Of a stretch of DNA of 64,000 nucleotides, positions 18,023 to 26,301 are shown one piece after another. The stretch lies in NCBI GenBank assembly GCA_023387735.1, contig JAEWHP010000033.1:1-64000 (forward strand), read 5' to 3'. The stretch's first letter is position 1; the number at the start of each line of letters is the position of its first letter. The position numbers were made by a program, and so were the translations under genes. The notes under the pieces were generated by a model. The model saw only the letters and a list, made by a program, of their open reading frames with translations, searched no databases and was not told the DNA's origin. Source of the stretch: Pseudomonadota bacterium. Its GTDB lineage: Bacteria; Pseudomonadota; Alphaproteobacteria; Rhizobiales; Xanthobacteraceae.

Positions 18023-18155
18023 GAATGGCCCTGATGCCGCGGCTATGAACTATCGCAAGGGCCCTGGATCGAACGGAGCACCGAGAGCAAGGATCGGAAC
18101 GTCATCGGTCCGATCGAAGCAAGCAAGGTTCGTCAGGAAGCCCTGTGGGAGAAAA

Positions 18156-18184
18156 GTCTAAGTTCGCGCCCTGCACATTGTCAA
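18156..18184 (-). promoter_or_regulatory. Promoter of the amide operon
   Basis: On the minus strand TTGACA (18179-18184) is separated by 17 bases from TTAGAC (18156-18161). The -35 box is a perfect consensus match; the -10 box matches moderately. Transcription would begin near 18149 and give a leader of about 270 bases before the amidase start, long enough for the antitermination structure. The amiC start lies 115 bases away in the opposite direction. Confidence 0.5.
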
Positions 18185-18298
18185 CGAGACGGGATGCACA
18201 AATTTCGCAGGCCTCATGCGCAGCAAATAAGCAAGACTTCCTGCACGGGCATCAGCGATGATAACGTTCTCAAGGCGCCGCTCTCTCGAAAGCCATCA

Positions 18299-19474
18299 AT
18301 GACGAAGCCATCGGTTCCAGTCGGAATCATATGCTCGCAGTCCGGGCCTTATCAGGCCATGGGGCAGGAAATACTCAAGAGCGCCCTGATGGCGGTCGAC
18401 GAGATCAACGACCACGCCGATTTCGATTTTTCGTTCACGCCGCATGTGAGGGATCCCCGTGGCGTCATTGGCGAATATCACACGGTTTGCGACGACCTGA
18501 TCCGCAATACGGGCGTCGAGCACATTGTCGGCTGCTACACGTCGGCGTCGCGCAAGCAGGTGCTGCCCATCGTCGAGCGCACGGACCGCCTGCTCTGGTA
18601 CCCCGCGCGCTACGAAGGATTCGAATGTTCCGACAATGTGATCTATGTCGGCGCGTCCCCCAACCATAACGTCCTGCCGCTCGTCCGCTATATGCTAGAC
18701 AACATATCGCGGCACGTTTTCTGCGTCGGATCCAACTATGTCTGGACCTGGGAGACTAACCGCGTCACGCGCGAACTGGTGACGGCAGCGCAAGGAAGCA
18801 TTCTCGCCGAACGACTGCTCGAGCTCGGCGAGAGCGCGGTCGACCACATCGTCGACGAGATCGTTCGCCGCAAGCCGCCGGTCGTCTTCAATACACTGGT
18901 CGGCAGTTCGAGCTACGATTTCATTCGCGCCTTTCATGCCGCCACCACGGCCGCCGGCCTCGACATTCCGATGCTGAGCTGCAGTCTCTGCGAGCCGGAA
19001 CTCAAGATCGTCGGTCCCGCATCTGCGGGATGCATCACCTCGTCGGCCTATTTCGAGAGCATCCGCCTGCCCGAGAACCGCGCCTTCGTGCAGCGCTGGA
19101 AGGCGCGCTACGGTGAAGGAAGCAGCCCCTCGGTCGACGGCCAATCCGCCTATGTCGCGGTGAACCTGCTGGCGCGTGCGTTGCGGCGGGCCGGTACCTC
19201 CAACATTGGCGAGGTACGGCGCGCGGCGGCGGGCTATCGCTACCATTCGCCGCAGGGACCGGTCTGGATCGATGGCGACAACAATCATTGCGTTCTCACG
19301 CCGCGCCTCGCCGTCTCCAATGCGCAAGGACAATTTGACCTCTTCTGGGAAGCCGAAGCGCCGGTTAAGCCTGATCCCTATCTGACGCAGCTCGACGTCG
19401 CCGCCGGACCTGCACGGGAAACGACAAGAAACGGATCGTCGCCGAGCGCACTTCATTTGCGGGTGGTGAAATGA
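18299..19474 (+). CDS. amiC: Amide sensor, AmiC-like negative regulator
   Basis: A 391-aa type I periplasmic-binding fold without a signal peptide, so probably cytosolic, as AmiC is. It starts MTKPSVPVGIICSQSGPYQAMG; a longer frame to 18194 exists but has no homology-like start. Typical strings are DPRGVIGEYHTVCDDLIRNTGVEHIVGCYTSASRKQVLPI, LLWYPARYEGFE and SNYVWTWETNR. AmiC binds short amides and releases AmiR, which then acts on the operon leader. The gene overlaps amiR by 4 bases (ATGA) and diverges from the amidase operon. Confidence 0.9.
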   Translation: MTKPSVPVGIICSQSGPYQAMGQEILKSALMAVDEINDHADFDFSFTPHVRDPRGVIGEYHTVCDDLIRNTGVEHIVGCYTSASRKQVLPIVERTDRLLWYPARYEGFECSDNVIYVGASPNHNVLPLVRYMLDNISRHVFCVGSNYVWTWETNRVTRELVTAAQGSILAERLLELGESAVDHIVDEIVRRKPPVVFNTLVGSSSYDFIRAFHAATTAAGLDIPMLSCSLCEPELKIVGPASAGCITSSAYFESIRLPENRAFVQRWKARYGEGSSPSVDGQSAYVAVNLLARALRRAGTSNIGEVRRAAAGYRYHSPQGPVWIDGDNNHCVLTPRLAVSNAQGQFDLFWEAEAPVKPDPYLTQLDVAAGPARETTRNGSSPSALHLRVVK

Positions 19475-20056
19475 ACAAGCCGTCCTCGTTTTCGCTTCGC
19501 GGGCGCCGGGCACTCGTCGCCATCAGGGACGAGCGCGACCTGTCGATCGTCAGGCGCCAGTTCGATCGCCTCGGAATCGAGATATTGACTTGGGAACCCG
19601 GTGGCGCTCTCGAATGTCATCCGGACGTGGCGCTGATCGACGATGACTTCCTGCCGCTCGCCTCGCCTGCACATCGGGCTCTGCCCGGACGATGCCCCGT
19701 CATCGCCCTGCTGGGAACGGAAACACCAAGCCGGCTAAAGCTGGTGCTGGAACTCGATCCAGCATCTTTTCTGGTCAAACCGTTGCGCTCGGCGGGCATA
19801 CGCAGCGCTGGTCATGGCGTTCGAACGAACCGAGCGCACCAACGAGCTGAAGCAGCAAGTCGTCAAGCTGGAAGAGCGCCTTCGCTCGCGAAGGGTCGTC
19901 CTCGCTGCGGTTCTGAACGTGATGCACTCGCACTCGGTCGCTGAACCCGCAGCCTTTGCGCTGATCCGGCGGGCCGCTATGGAGCAGCGGAAGACGATCG
20001 AGCAGATGTCGGCCGAAATCGCGGCAAGCGGAAGCCTACCCCGCGCGACGGGATAG
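19471..20056 (+). pseudogene. amiR: AmiR-type ANTAR antiterminator, frameshifted
   Basis: The N-terminal pseudo-receiver domain reads in one frame from ATG 19471 (RGRRALVAIRDERDLSIVRRQF ... DPASFLVKPLRSAG) to about 19797. The coiled coil and ANTAR domain continue in the +1 frame (YAALVMAFERTERTNELKQQ, then VVLAAVLNVMHSHSVAEPAAFALIRRAAMEQRKTIEQM) to a stop at 20056. Both parts together give about 195 residues, the usual AmiR length, so only one extra base or two missing bases near 19795-19801 break it. Unshifted translation ends at 19944 without an ANTAR domain. AmiR should act as RNA-binding antiterminator for the divergent operon. Confidence 0.85.
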
Positions 20057-20060
20057 ACCG

Positions 20061-22385
20061 TTACCCTGCCGCGACCCGTGCGTGAATGCGTTCGGACTGC
20101 GTCTGGCACGCCGCTGCCTCATGGACCGGTACCGGCGCAAGTCGGACGGCGACGTGCTTGTGATAGGGCGTACCGGCGATGGGGTCGCGGTTGCCGGTCT
20201 CGGTGAGCAGGTTGATCCGCGGGCCATTGGTGAGCCGCTCGCCGTCCGGCGCGGGATACGACTGGCCGTAGCCATGCGGCAGCGCGAGCTGGCCGCTCCG
20301 CATGGAGTCGTCGACCTTGCAGCGAACGATCAGGCGTCCAACGGCGGATTCAATCGCGATCCAGTCGCCGTCGCTCGCGCCCAGTTCGCCAAGATCGGCG
20401 GAGTTGATCAGCAGCGCTCCATCAGGATCGTCGCGGCGCCATGCGGGATCGCGAAAGATCTGGTTGGCGTTGAACATGCGGCGCTGCCCGGCGGCCAGCA
20501 TGAACGGAAATTCCTCGGGCGCGCCGGCGGCCTCGGGATCGAGGCTTGCGAGCCATTCGAGCATGCCGGGCACCGCGAGCCTTATCTTGCGGTCGGGATG
20601 GCTGATCAACGACCAGACATCGCTGTAGTCGTGATGCGTAAACGCCGCGCCCTGCCGCGCGCCGACGATGGCGTCGAACAACGCGTCGCCCAGCGCCTGA
20701 TCCGGAATGTCGTCCGACGCGCCGATCGCCCGCCGCACCGCTTGCGGCGAACGCCTGGCGCACAGCAGCGCGGCGTTCCACATCGGCGCCGCAGCCGCCG
20801 TGCCGTCAGGCAGAGTTTGACCGAGCGTGTGGTACAGCACCAGCGGCGCGACCGCGGCTGCCGAGGGATACTCGGCGATGAAGGCGCGAAACGCCGCGGC
20901 GAACTCCACCCGTGAACGCCGGGCCGCTTCCGTCAAAGGCGCCAGCACGTTGTCACCGGGCAAAAAGCCCATCGCCCGCGCAAGCCTTGTGTAGATTTCC
21001 GGCTCCGGCAACGTGCCTTCGAGCGGCGGCAACACGCCGGCGCGGACGTGGAAATAGTTGGTCGGGAATTCGAAATTGAACAGCGTGAACTCGGTCTTCT
21101 CGTATTGCGAGGAAGCCGGCAGCACATAATGCGCAAGCCGCGCGGTCTCGGTCATGGCGACGTCCACCACGACGCAAAGCTCGAGCGATTGCAGCGCGCG
21201 CTCGACGGCCCTGGTGTTCGAGGCGGTGTTGGCCGGATTCGAACTGTCGATCCAGACGCCGCGCAGCCGGTCGGGATGGTCGCCGAGCACGGCATCCGGA
21301 AAGATGTTGGGCGACAGCAGTCCGGCAATCACCTCATCGCCGGTCGGGGAAAATTTCTGCCCCGGCGAATTGCCCCAGAGCGGCTGCAGCCAGCTATGCA
21401 GCTGGTTGGTGCCCTTGCGGCCAAAACTCCCGGTCAGCATGATCAGGAGCTTTTCGAGGTAGGAGTTGAGCGTCGAATTGACGCCCTGCTGGATGCCGAG
21501 TTCGACGCGGACCACCATGGCCGTGGCCGCCGCCATCATGGCGACGCAGCGCTCGATGTCGGCCATCGGGATTTCCGCCGCGGCGGCCCACGCCTCGACC
21601 GGGATATTCAGCAAGGCCTGCTTCACTTCGGCGTAGCCAACCGTGTGCGCGTCGATGAAGTCATGGTCGATCGCATCGGACCGGACCAGCGTTGCCAAGA
21701 TCGCGCCGAGCAGGAACGCATCGGCACCCGGGCGAACCGCGAGATGCAGGTCGGCCAGTTCGGCCGTCTCCGACCGGCGCGGATCGACCACGATCAGCTT
21801 GCGCGCGGGATCTTTTCTTATCTGGTTGAGGTGGTCGCGGGCGTTGGGAAAGCCGTGCGCGACCCATGGGTTCGCGCCGATGACGAACAGCAGGTCGCAG
21901 TGGTGCACGTCTTCGGCCGTGTGACAGGTCTGGCTGCCGAACATGTGGCCGTTGACCCAGAAATCGCCGGTCTTTTCCTGCGACAGGGCGTTGAAGACAT
22001 TGCGCGAGCCAAGCGCGCGCAGGAACGCGTTGGCATAGGCGCCGCCGGCGTGGTTGCCCTGGCCGCCGCCGCCATAGAGCGCGAGGCTCCTGCCGCCGTG
22101 GCGATCGACGAGCGCGCGCATCCGCTCGGCGATTTCGGCAATCGCGACATCCCACTCGATCGCGTCAAACCCGCCGTCGGCGCGCCGCCGCAGCGGCGTG
22201 GTCAGCCTGTCCTTGTGGTGCGCATAGTAAGGTATGCGCGCGGCCTTGTTGCATAGATAGCCTTGCGATTTCGGGCTGGAACGATCGCCGCGGACCTTTT
22301 CGACGCGCCCGTCATTGACCAGGACCTCGATGCCGCAATTGACGTAGCAGAGATTGCAGGCCGTCTTGTGCCAGCTACCGGTCAT
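20061..22385 (-). CDS. Molybdopterin oxidoreductase, formate-dehydrogenase-like
   Basis: A 774-aa bis-MGD enzyme of the DMSO reductase superfamily. A [4Fe-4S] site is formed by C10, C13, C17 and C45 (CNLCYVNC ... GYLCNK). C154-H155 in GSQTCHTAED aligns by eye with the Sec/Cys-His pair of formate dehydrogenase H, which suggests a Cys Mo ligand. No signal peptide is present, so it is cytosolic. The C-terminal MGD domain (LPHGYGQSY ... NRDPIAGTPYHKH) is complete. The start at 22385 has GGGGAAG seven bases upstream; 22406 does not. It ends 4 bases from amiR, convergently. It could oxidise formate released by the formamidase, but the partner subunit is missing and other substrates are possible. 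Confidence 0.82.
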   Translation of the reverse strand: MTGSWHKTACNLCYVNCGIEVLVNDGRVEKVRGDRSSPKSQGYLCNKAARIPYYAHHKDRLTTPLRRRADGGFDAIEWDVAIAEIAERMRALVDRHGGRSLALYGGGGQGNHAGGAYANAFLRALGSRNVFNALSQEKTGDFWVNGHMFGSQTCHTAEDVHHCDLLFVIGANPWVAHGFPNARDHLNQIRKDPARKLIVVDPRRSETAELADLHLAVRPGADAFLLGAILATLVRSDAIDHDFIDAHTVGYAEVKQALLNIPVEAWAAAAEIPMADIERCVAMMAAATAMVVRVELGIQQGVNSTLNSYLEKLLIMLTGSFGRKGTNQLHSWLQPLWGNSPGQKFSPTGDEVIAGLLSPNIFPDAVLGDHPDRLRGVWIDSSNPANTASNTRAVERALQSLELCVVVDVAMTETARLAHYVLPASSQYEKTEFTLFNFEFPTNYFHVRAGVLPPLEGTLPEPEIYTRLARAMGFLPGDNVLAPLTEAARRSRVEFAAAFRAFIAEYPSAAAVAPLVLYHTLGQTLPDGTAAAAPMWNAALLCARRSPQAVRRAIGASDDIPDQALGDALFDAIVGARQGAAFTHHDYSDVWSLISHPDRKIRLAVPGMLEWLASLDPEAAGAPEEFPFMLAAGQRRMFNANQIFRDPAWRRDDPDGALLINSADLGELGASDGDWIAIESAVGRLIVRCKVDDSMRSGQLALPHGYGQSYPAPDGERLTNGPRINLLTETGNRDPIAGTPYHKHVAVRLAPVPVHEAAACQTQSERIHARVAAG

Positions 22386-22460
22386 GTCGGCTTCCCCTGT
22401 GGACATTGTTGTCGGGACAGCGTCGCGCGCCGGACGCCGTCCGTACGTCGGGGCATATTA

Positions 22461-22499
22461 GATGATAATCATCATTCAATGCAACAGCATTCGGAATGC
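22461..22499. promoter_or_regulatory. Two adjacent 13-base dyads upstream of the molybdoenzyme gene
   Basis: GATGATAATCATC at 22461-22473 is a perfect dyad around a central A and resembles the core of a Fur-type box. GCATTCGGAATGC at 22487-22499 is a second perfect 13-base dyad. Both lie 75-115 bases before the molybdoenzyme start, in a region that serves only that gene. They are likely operators; the binding protein is unknown. Confidence 0.4.
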
Positions 22500-22619
22500 G
22501 GGCGACCCGATACCGCTAATGCCCACGAAGGCAGGCTTGCGCTTGTCGATGGAGGCCCGCGCCGCCTCGTCTGTCATGCGTGCGGAGCGGACCCTGTTCT
22601 CATCTCTTCACCGCAGGGC

Positions 22620-23624
22620 TCAGGCGACCCTCAACGACGCCTTGCTGTCGCCATCGAGGAATCCGGTGAGCCGGTCCCGGATGATGCGCTCGGCATCGGC
22701 CATGATGCGGTCGATCAATTCCTTGACGGTCGGGACGTCGCGGATCAATCCGACCATCATCCCGCAGCTCCAGGCACCTGCATCCATATCGCCGTCGATC
22801 ATGACCTTGGGATAGACGCCTGCGACCTCTTCATGGATATCGGAGATCTTGAGACTGGCGCCCTTTTCGCGCTCGATCTCCAGCAGGCGGTCGACGCTCT
22901 TGTTCTTCAGCACGCGCTCGGTGTTACGCAGCGCCCGCATCACCAGCCGGGTGTCGAGTTCGGAAGCGGCGACCAGCGCCTTCTTGACGTTCTCATGCAC
23001 CGGCGCCTCCTTGGTGGCGATGAAGCGCGTTCCCATGTTCATGCCGGCCGCACCCAGCGCCAGCGCGGCGACCAGGCTGCGCGCGTCGGCCATGCCGCCC
23101 GAGGCCACGAACGGAATTTTCAGCTCCTCCGCCGCGCGCGGCAGCAGGATCATGTTCGGCATGTCGTCCTCGCCGGGATGGCCGCCGCATTCAAAGCCGT
23201 CGACGCTGACGGCGTCACAGCCGATCTGTTCCGCTTTCAGCGAATGCCGGACCGACGTGCACTTATGGATCACCTTGATGCCGCCCGCCTTCAGCGCCGG
23301 CATGTATTGCTCGGGGCTGCGGCCCGCGGTCTCGACGATCTTGATGCCGCCTTCCCTGATGGCGGCGATGTATTCCGGATAGGGCGGCGCGGTGAAGGAC
23401 GGCAGGAAGGTCAGGTTCACGCCGAACGGCTTGTCCGTCATGTCGTGGCAGCGCGCGATCTCCCTGGCCAGCAATTCCGGCGTCTTCTGCGTGAGACCGG
23501 TGATGATCCCGAGACCTCCGGCATTCGACACCGCGGCCGCGAGTTCGGCGAATCCGACATAGTGCATGCCGCCCTGGATGATCGGATGTTCGATGCCGAA
23601 CATCTCGGTGATGGCTGTCTTCAC
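22620..23624 (-). CDS. Nitronate monooxygenase family flavoprotein
   Basis: A 334-aa FMN-dependent TIM-barrel of the 2-nitropropane dioxygenase/enoyl-reductase family. Typical strings are GIEHPIIQGGMHYVG near the start, VSNAGGLGIITG, the FMN phosphate loop IPFVASGGMADARSLVAALALGA and MGTRFIATKEAPVHENVK. The substrate-side DGFECGGHPGE is present. It starts with GTG at 23624 behind GGAGG. Many annotated members are not true nitronate oxidases, and its place in a CoA-thioester cluster leaves an acyl-related role open. Confidence 0.85.
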   Translation of the reverse strand: MKTAITEMFGIEHPIIQGGMHYVGFAELAAAVSNAGGLGIITGLTQKTPELLAREIARCHDMTDKPFGVNLTFLPSFTAPPYPEYIAAIREGGIKIVETAGRSPEQYMPALKAGGIKVIHKCTSVRHSLKAEQIGCDAVSVDGFECGGHPGEDDMPNMILLPRAAEELKIPFVASGGMADARSLVAALALGAAGMNMGTRFIATKEAPVHENVKKALVAASELDTRLVMRALRNTERVLKNKSVDRLLEIEREKGASLKISDIHEEVAGVYPKVMIDGDMDAGAWSCGMMVGLIRDVPTVKELIDRIMADAERIIRDRLTGFLDGDSKASLRVA

Positions 23625-23725
23625 ATAGGCCTCCCATGTTTTTGCAATGGCCGAGCTTTGCCGGACCGGTAGTTGCGGTCAATGGACGATTTCGGGCAGG
23701 TCCGCGCAGCAACCCCTTGCGCGCG

Positions 23726-24463
23726 CTACCACTTCTCGCCGAACGGGCGGATTTCCAGCTCGAACGTCCAGGCGCTTCTCGGTTGCTGGTAGAGCTGCCA
23801 GTAGGATTCCGCGACCGAGGCCGGCGGCATCAGGAGATCGGGATTGTCGAGCGCGCCCGGCCCGAGCGCCTCGAGCCGCCGCTGGCGCACCCATTCGGTA
23901 TCGACGCCGGAATCGATGATGAGGTGCGCGACATGAATGTTCTTCGGACCCAATTCGCGTGCCATCGCCTGCGCAACGGCCCGCAGGCCGAACTTGGCGC
24001 TGGCAAAGGCGGCGTATCCAATGCCGCCGCGCAACGACGCCGTGGCGCCCGTGAAGAAGATATTTCCCTTGCCGCGCGGCAGCATCAGCCGCGCTGCTTC
24101 GCGGCCCGCCAGGAAGCCGGAATAGCAGGCCATCTCCCAGACCTTCCGGAACACCCGCTCGGTGGTGTCGAGGATCGGGAAATTGACGTTGGCGCCGATG
24201 TTGAAGATGCAAACTTCAAGCGGCGCATGCTTGTCGGCATCGCCGAGGAAAGCGGTGATCTCTTCCTCCTTGCGCGCATCGAGCGAGCGGGCGTGGATCT
24301 CGCCGCCGGCCTTCTCGATCTCCTTGACCAGCGGTTCGAGCTTGGCGCCGTTGCGGCGGCCGGCAAACACAGTGAACCCCTCCGAGGCAAATTTCTTTGC
24401 GATTTCGCCGCCGATGAAATCACCGGCGCCGATCACGGCCACGGTCGCGTTTCTCTTTTGCAA
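23726..24463 (-). CDS. Atypical SDR lacking the catalytic Tyr, copy 1
   Basis: A 245-aa SDR fold with a non-canonical Gly motif (VAVIGAGDFIGGEIA) and the active-site region FTGATASLRGGIGYAAFASAKFGLRA. The canonical Tyr of YxxxK is Phe, and the residue where the canonical Ser is expected is Ala. Only Lys remains. I recall a described SDR subgroup (SDR_c10) with exactly a Phe in place of Tyr. The start is TTG at 24463 behind GGGAGAAG. It is closely related to the protein at 26302-27045. Its reaction is unknown; it lies 62 bases after the acyl-CoA synthetase gene on the same strand. Confidence 0.85.
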   Translation of the reverse strand: MQKRNATVAVIGAGDFIGGEIAKKFASEGFTVFAGRRNGAKLEPLVKEIEKAGGEIHARSLDARKEEEITAFLGDADKHAPLEVCIFNIGANVNFPILDTTERVFRKVWEMACYSGFLAGREAARLMLPRGKGNIFFTGATASLRGGIGYAAFASAKFGLRAVAQAMARELGPKNIHVAHLIIDSGVDTEWVRQRRLEALGPGALDNPDLLMPPASVAESYWQLYQQPRSAWTFELEIRPFGEKW

Positions 24464-24525
24464 GGTGCTTCTCCCGGTCGGTTAGGTCTGTCGCTGTTGC
24501 ATTGGGCCGGCGCTAGCCGGACGGT

Positions 24526-26082
24526 TCAGGCGCTCTGCAGGGACTCGGCCAGCTTATGCTTGAGGATCTTGCCGGTCGACGTCGCCGGCAAGGCGTCGAG
24601 CACGATGATTTCAGACGGCCGCTTGTACGAGGTGAGTTGCGGGCCGACAAAAGCCATCAGATCGGACGGCGTTGTCCGCGATCCCTGCATGAGTTGCACG
24701 AAGGCCACGACCTCTTCATTGCCGTCGACGGTACGGCCGACCACGGCCGATTGCACGACATCCCTGTGCGAATTGAGCACGGCCTCGACCTCTGCCGGAT
24801 AGACGTTGAAACCCGAACGGATGATCATTTCCTTGGTGCGGCCGACGATATAGAGGCAATCGCCGTCAAAGCGCGCGAGGTCGCCGGTATTGAACCAGCC
24901 CTCCGGATCGATCGCCTTCGCGGTGAGATCGGGCGCGCGGTAGTAGCCGCGCATCACGTTGCGGCCGCGCACGTGGAGTTCGCCGACATGGCCGTTTGCC
25001 ACCGGGATACCGTCGATCGTCCTGATCCTTGCCTCGACGCCCGGCAGCACCGTTCCCACGGCCTGGTCGCTGCGCGGCGCATCGAAGCGCACGCCGGATA
25101 TTCCAGGCGAGCACTCGGTGATGCCATAACCGTTCGAAAGCGGCAGGTCGAACTCCTGCTCGACGCGCGACTTCAAATCCAGATCGAGCGGCGCCCCGGC
25201 CACCGCAATCAGCCGCAGCGATCCGCGATCGAGTTGCCTGAGCCCCGCCACTGCCTTGTATTCGAGAAGGCGCTGGTAGGTCGCGGGCACGCCGTTGAGG
25301 ATGGTGATGCCCTCCTCGGCAATCGCCCTGGCGAGCGCCGCGGGGTCGTACTTGCTGACCAGGCGCACGGTACCGCCGACCATCAGGGTCATGATCAGCA
25401 GGGAAATGCCGACGATGTGCGAGATCGGCAGCACGACATAGATCTTGTCGCTCGGCGTCATCCGGCGGAAATGCGCCGTGGTCCTGGCGCTGATGAGCAG
25501 GTTTTCGTGGGTGAGCATCACGCCCTTGGGCGTGCCGGTGGTTCCCGAGGTGTAGATCAGCACGGCGACCTGCTTTGCCGGGTCGGTCTCGACGGGCTCT
25601 GCCTCGGTGGCCTCGTTCAACGCGCTGACGGCGACCGCCCTCAACGGCCCCACTGGGCCGACCTCGGCGCCGTAGCGCTGCGCATGCGCTTCGGCCTCCT
25701 TCGAAACCCCGACGGTCAGAAACATCCGCCGTGCGCCGCTGTGGTCGCGAATGAGGTCGAGTTCGCGCGGCGACAAACGGGGATTGGCGACGATCGCCCA
25801 TGCATCGATCCGGCTCGCCGCCAGCAGCAGCGCGGCCAACGCGATACAGTTTTCGCTGACGATGATCATGCGGTCGCCGGAGCGGATGTCGAGCGCCTTG
25901 AGTGCCGCGGCAGTATCGGTGACCGCGCGATCGAGCTCGCGGTAGGTCCATGAAGCCCCCTCCTCGGTCAGCGCAATGCGATCTGGTGCGCTCGCCACTT
26001 GGGGCTCGATGACTTGATGGATGCGACCGGGAATCCCGGCGGCGATCTCGGCGATACTGATCGCTTCCGACTGCTGCGCCAC
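24526..26082 (-). CDS. Acyl-CoA synthetase (adenylate-forming)
   Basis: A 518-aa ANL-superfamily ligase that activates a carboxylic acid to its CoA thioester. Core motifs are A3 IYTSGTTGTPKGVM, A5 NGYGITECSPG, A7 WFNTGDLARFDGD, A8 GRTKEMIIRSGFNVYPAEVE and A10 Lys in TSTGKILKHKL. The GTG at 26082 is chosen: GGGAGG ends 6 bases upstream, while the alternative TTG at 26088 would touch it. A promoter with an internal dyad is visible upstream at 26135-26163. It heads a minus-strand unit with the SDR copy 1. The substrate is not readable; the neighbours suggest an aromatic or branched acid. Confidence 0.9.
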   Translation of the reverse strand: MAQQSEAISIAEIAAGIPGRIHQVIEPQVASAPDRIALTEEGASWTYRELDRAVTDTAAALKALDIRSGDRMIIVSENCIALAALLLAASRIDAWAIVANPRLSPRELDLIRDHSGARRMFLTVGVSKEAEAHAQRYGAEVGPVGPLRAVAVSALNEATEAEPVETDPAKQVAVLIYTSGTTGTPKGVMLTHENLLISARTTAHFRRMTPSDKIYVVLPISHIVGISLLIMTLMVGGTVRLVSKYDPAALARAIAEEGITILNGVPATYQRLLEYKAVAGLRQLDRGSLRLIAVAGAPLDLDLKSRVEQEFDLPLSNGYGITECSPGISGVRFDAPRSDQAVGTVLPGVEARIRTIDGIPVANGHVGELHVRGRNVMRGYYRAPDLTAKAIDPEGWFNTGDLARFDGDCLYIVGRTKEMIIRSGFNVYPAEVEAVLNSHRDVVQSAVVGRTVDGNEEVVAFVQLMQGSRTTPSDLMAFVGPQLTSYKRPSEIIVLDALPATSTGKILKHKLAESLQSA

Positions 26083-26134
26083 GGCCAACCTCCCAATTTC
26101 GCCGCCTTGCCGCGGCTCTTTTCCGATCCAGCGA

Positions 26135-26163
26135 AATTAAGGTTCTTTTTTAGAACCTGTCAA
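26135..26163 (-). promoter_or_regulatory. Promoter with operator dyad in its spacer (acyl-CoA synthetase gene)
   Basis: On the minus strand TTGACA (26158-26163) and TTAATT (26135-26140) are 17 bases apart, and the spacer is filled by the dyad AGGTTCTTTTTTAGAACCT (26140-26158). The same arrangement occurs at 29712-29740. A repressor bound here would block RNA polymerase directly. The HxlR-type regulator at 29888-30394 is the obvious candidate. Confidence 0.6.
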
Positions 26164-26267
26164 TCGATATTCCTCTCGCCACGCGAACTCAGCAGTGCGT
26201 TAAACTAAACAGAAGCAGAGATCCTGACGAATCCCGTTTACAATGACCGGAAAGAACGCTAATCGAT

Positions 26268-26286
26268 AAGTATCAAATAAGAACTT
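26268..26286. promoter_or_regulatory. Weak third copy of the operator motif
   Basis: AAGTATCAAATAAGAACTT carries one good AGAAC half-site and a poorer opposite half, 16 bases ahead of the SDR copy 2 start. It may bring this plus-strand gene under the same regulator as the sites at 26140 and 29720. Similarity is limited, so confidence is low. Confidence 0.25.
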
Positions 26287-26301
26287 ATAGGGAGTCGAAC
26301 G

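Noticed and set aside
19471..20056. Programmed ribosomal frameshifting in amiR
   Set aside because: No slippery heptamer or downstream structure is apparent and AmiR is made from a single frame in known cases; an indel is simpler.
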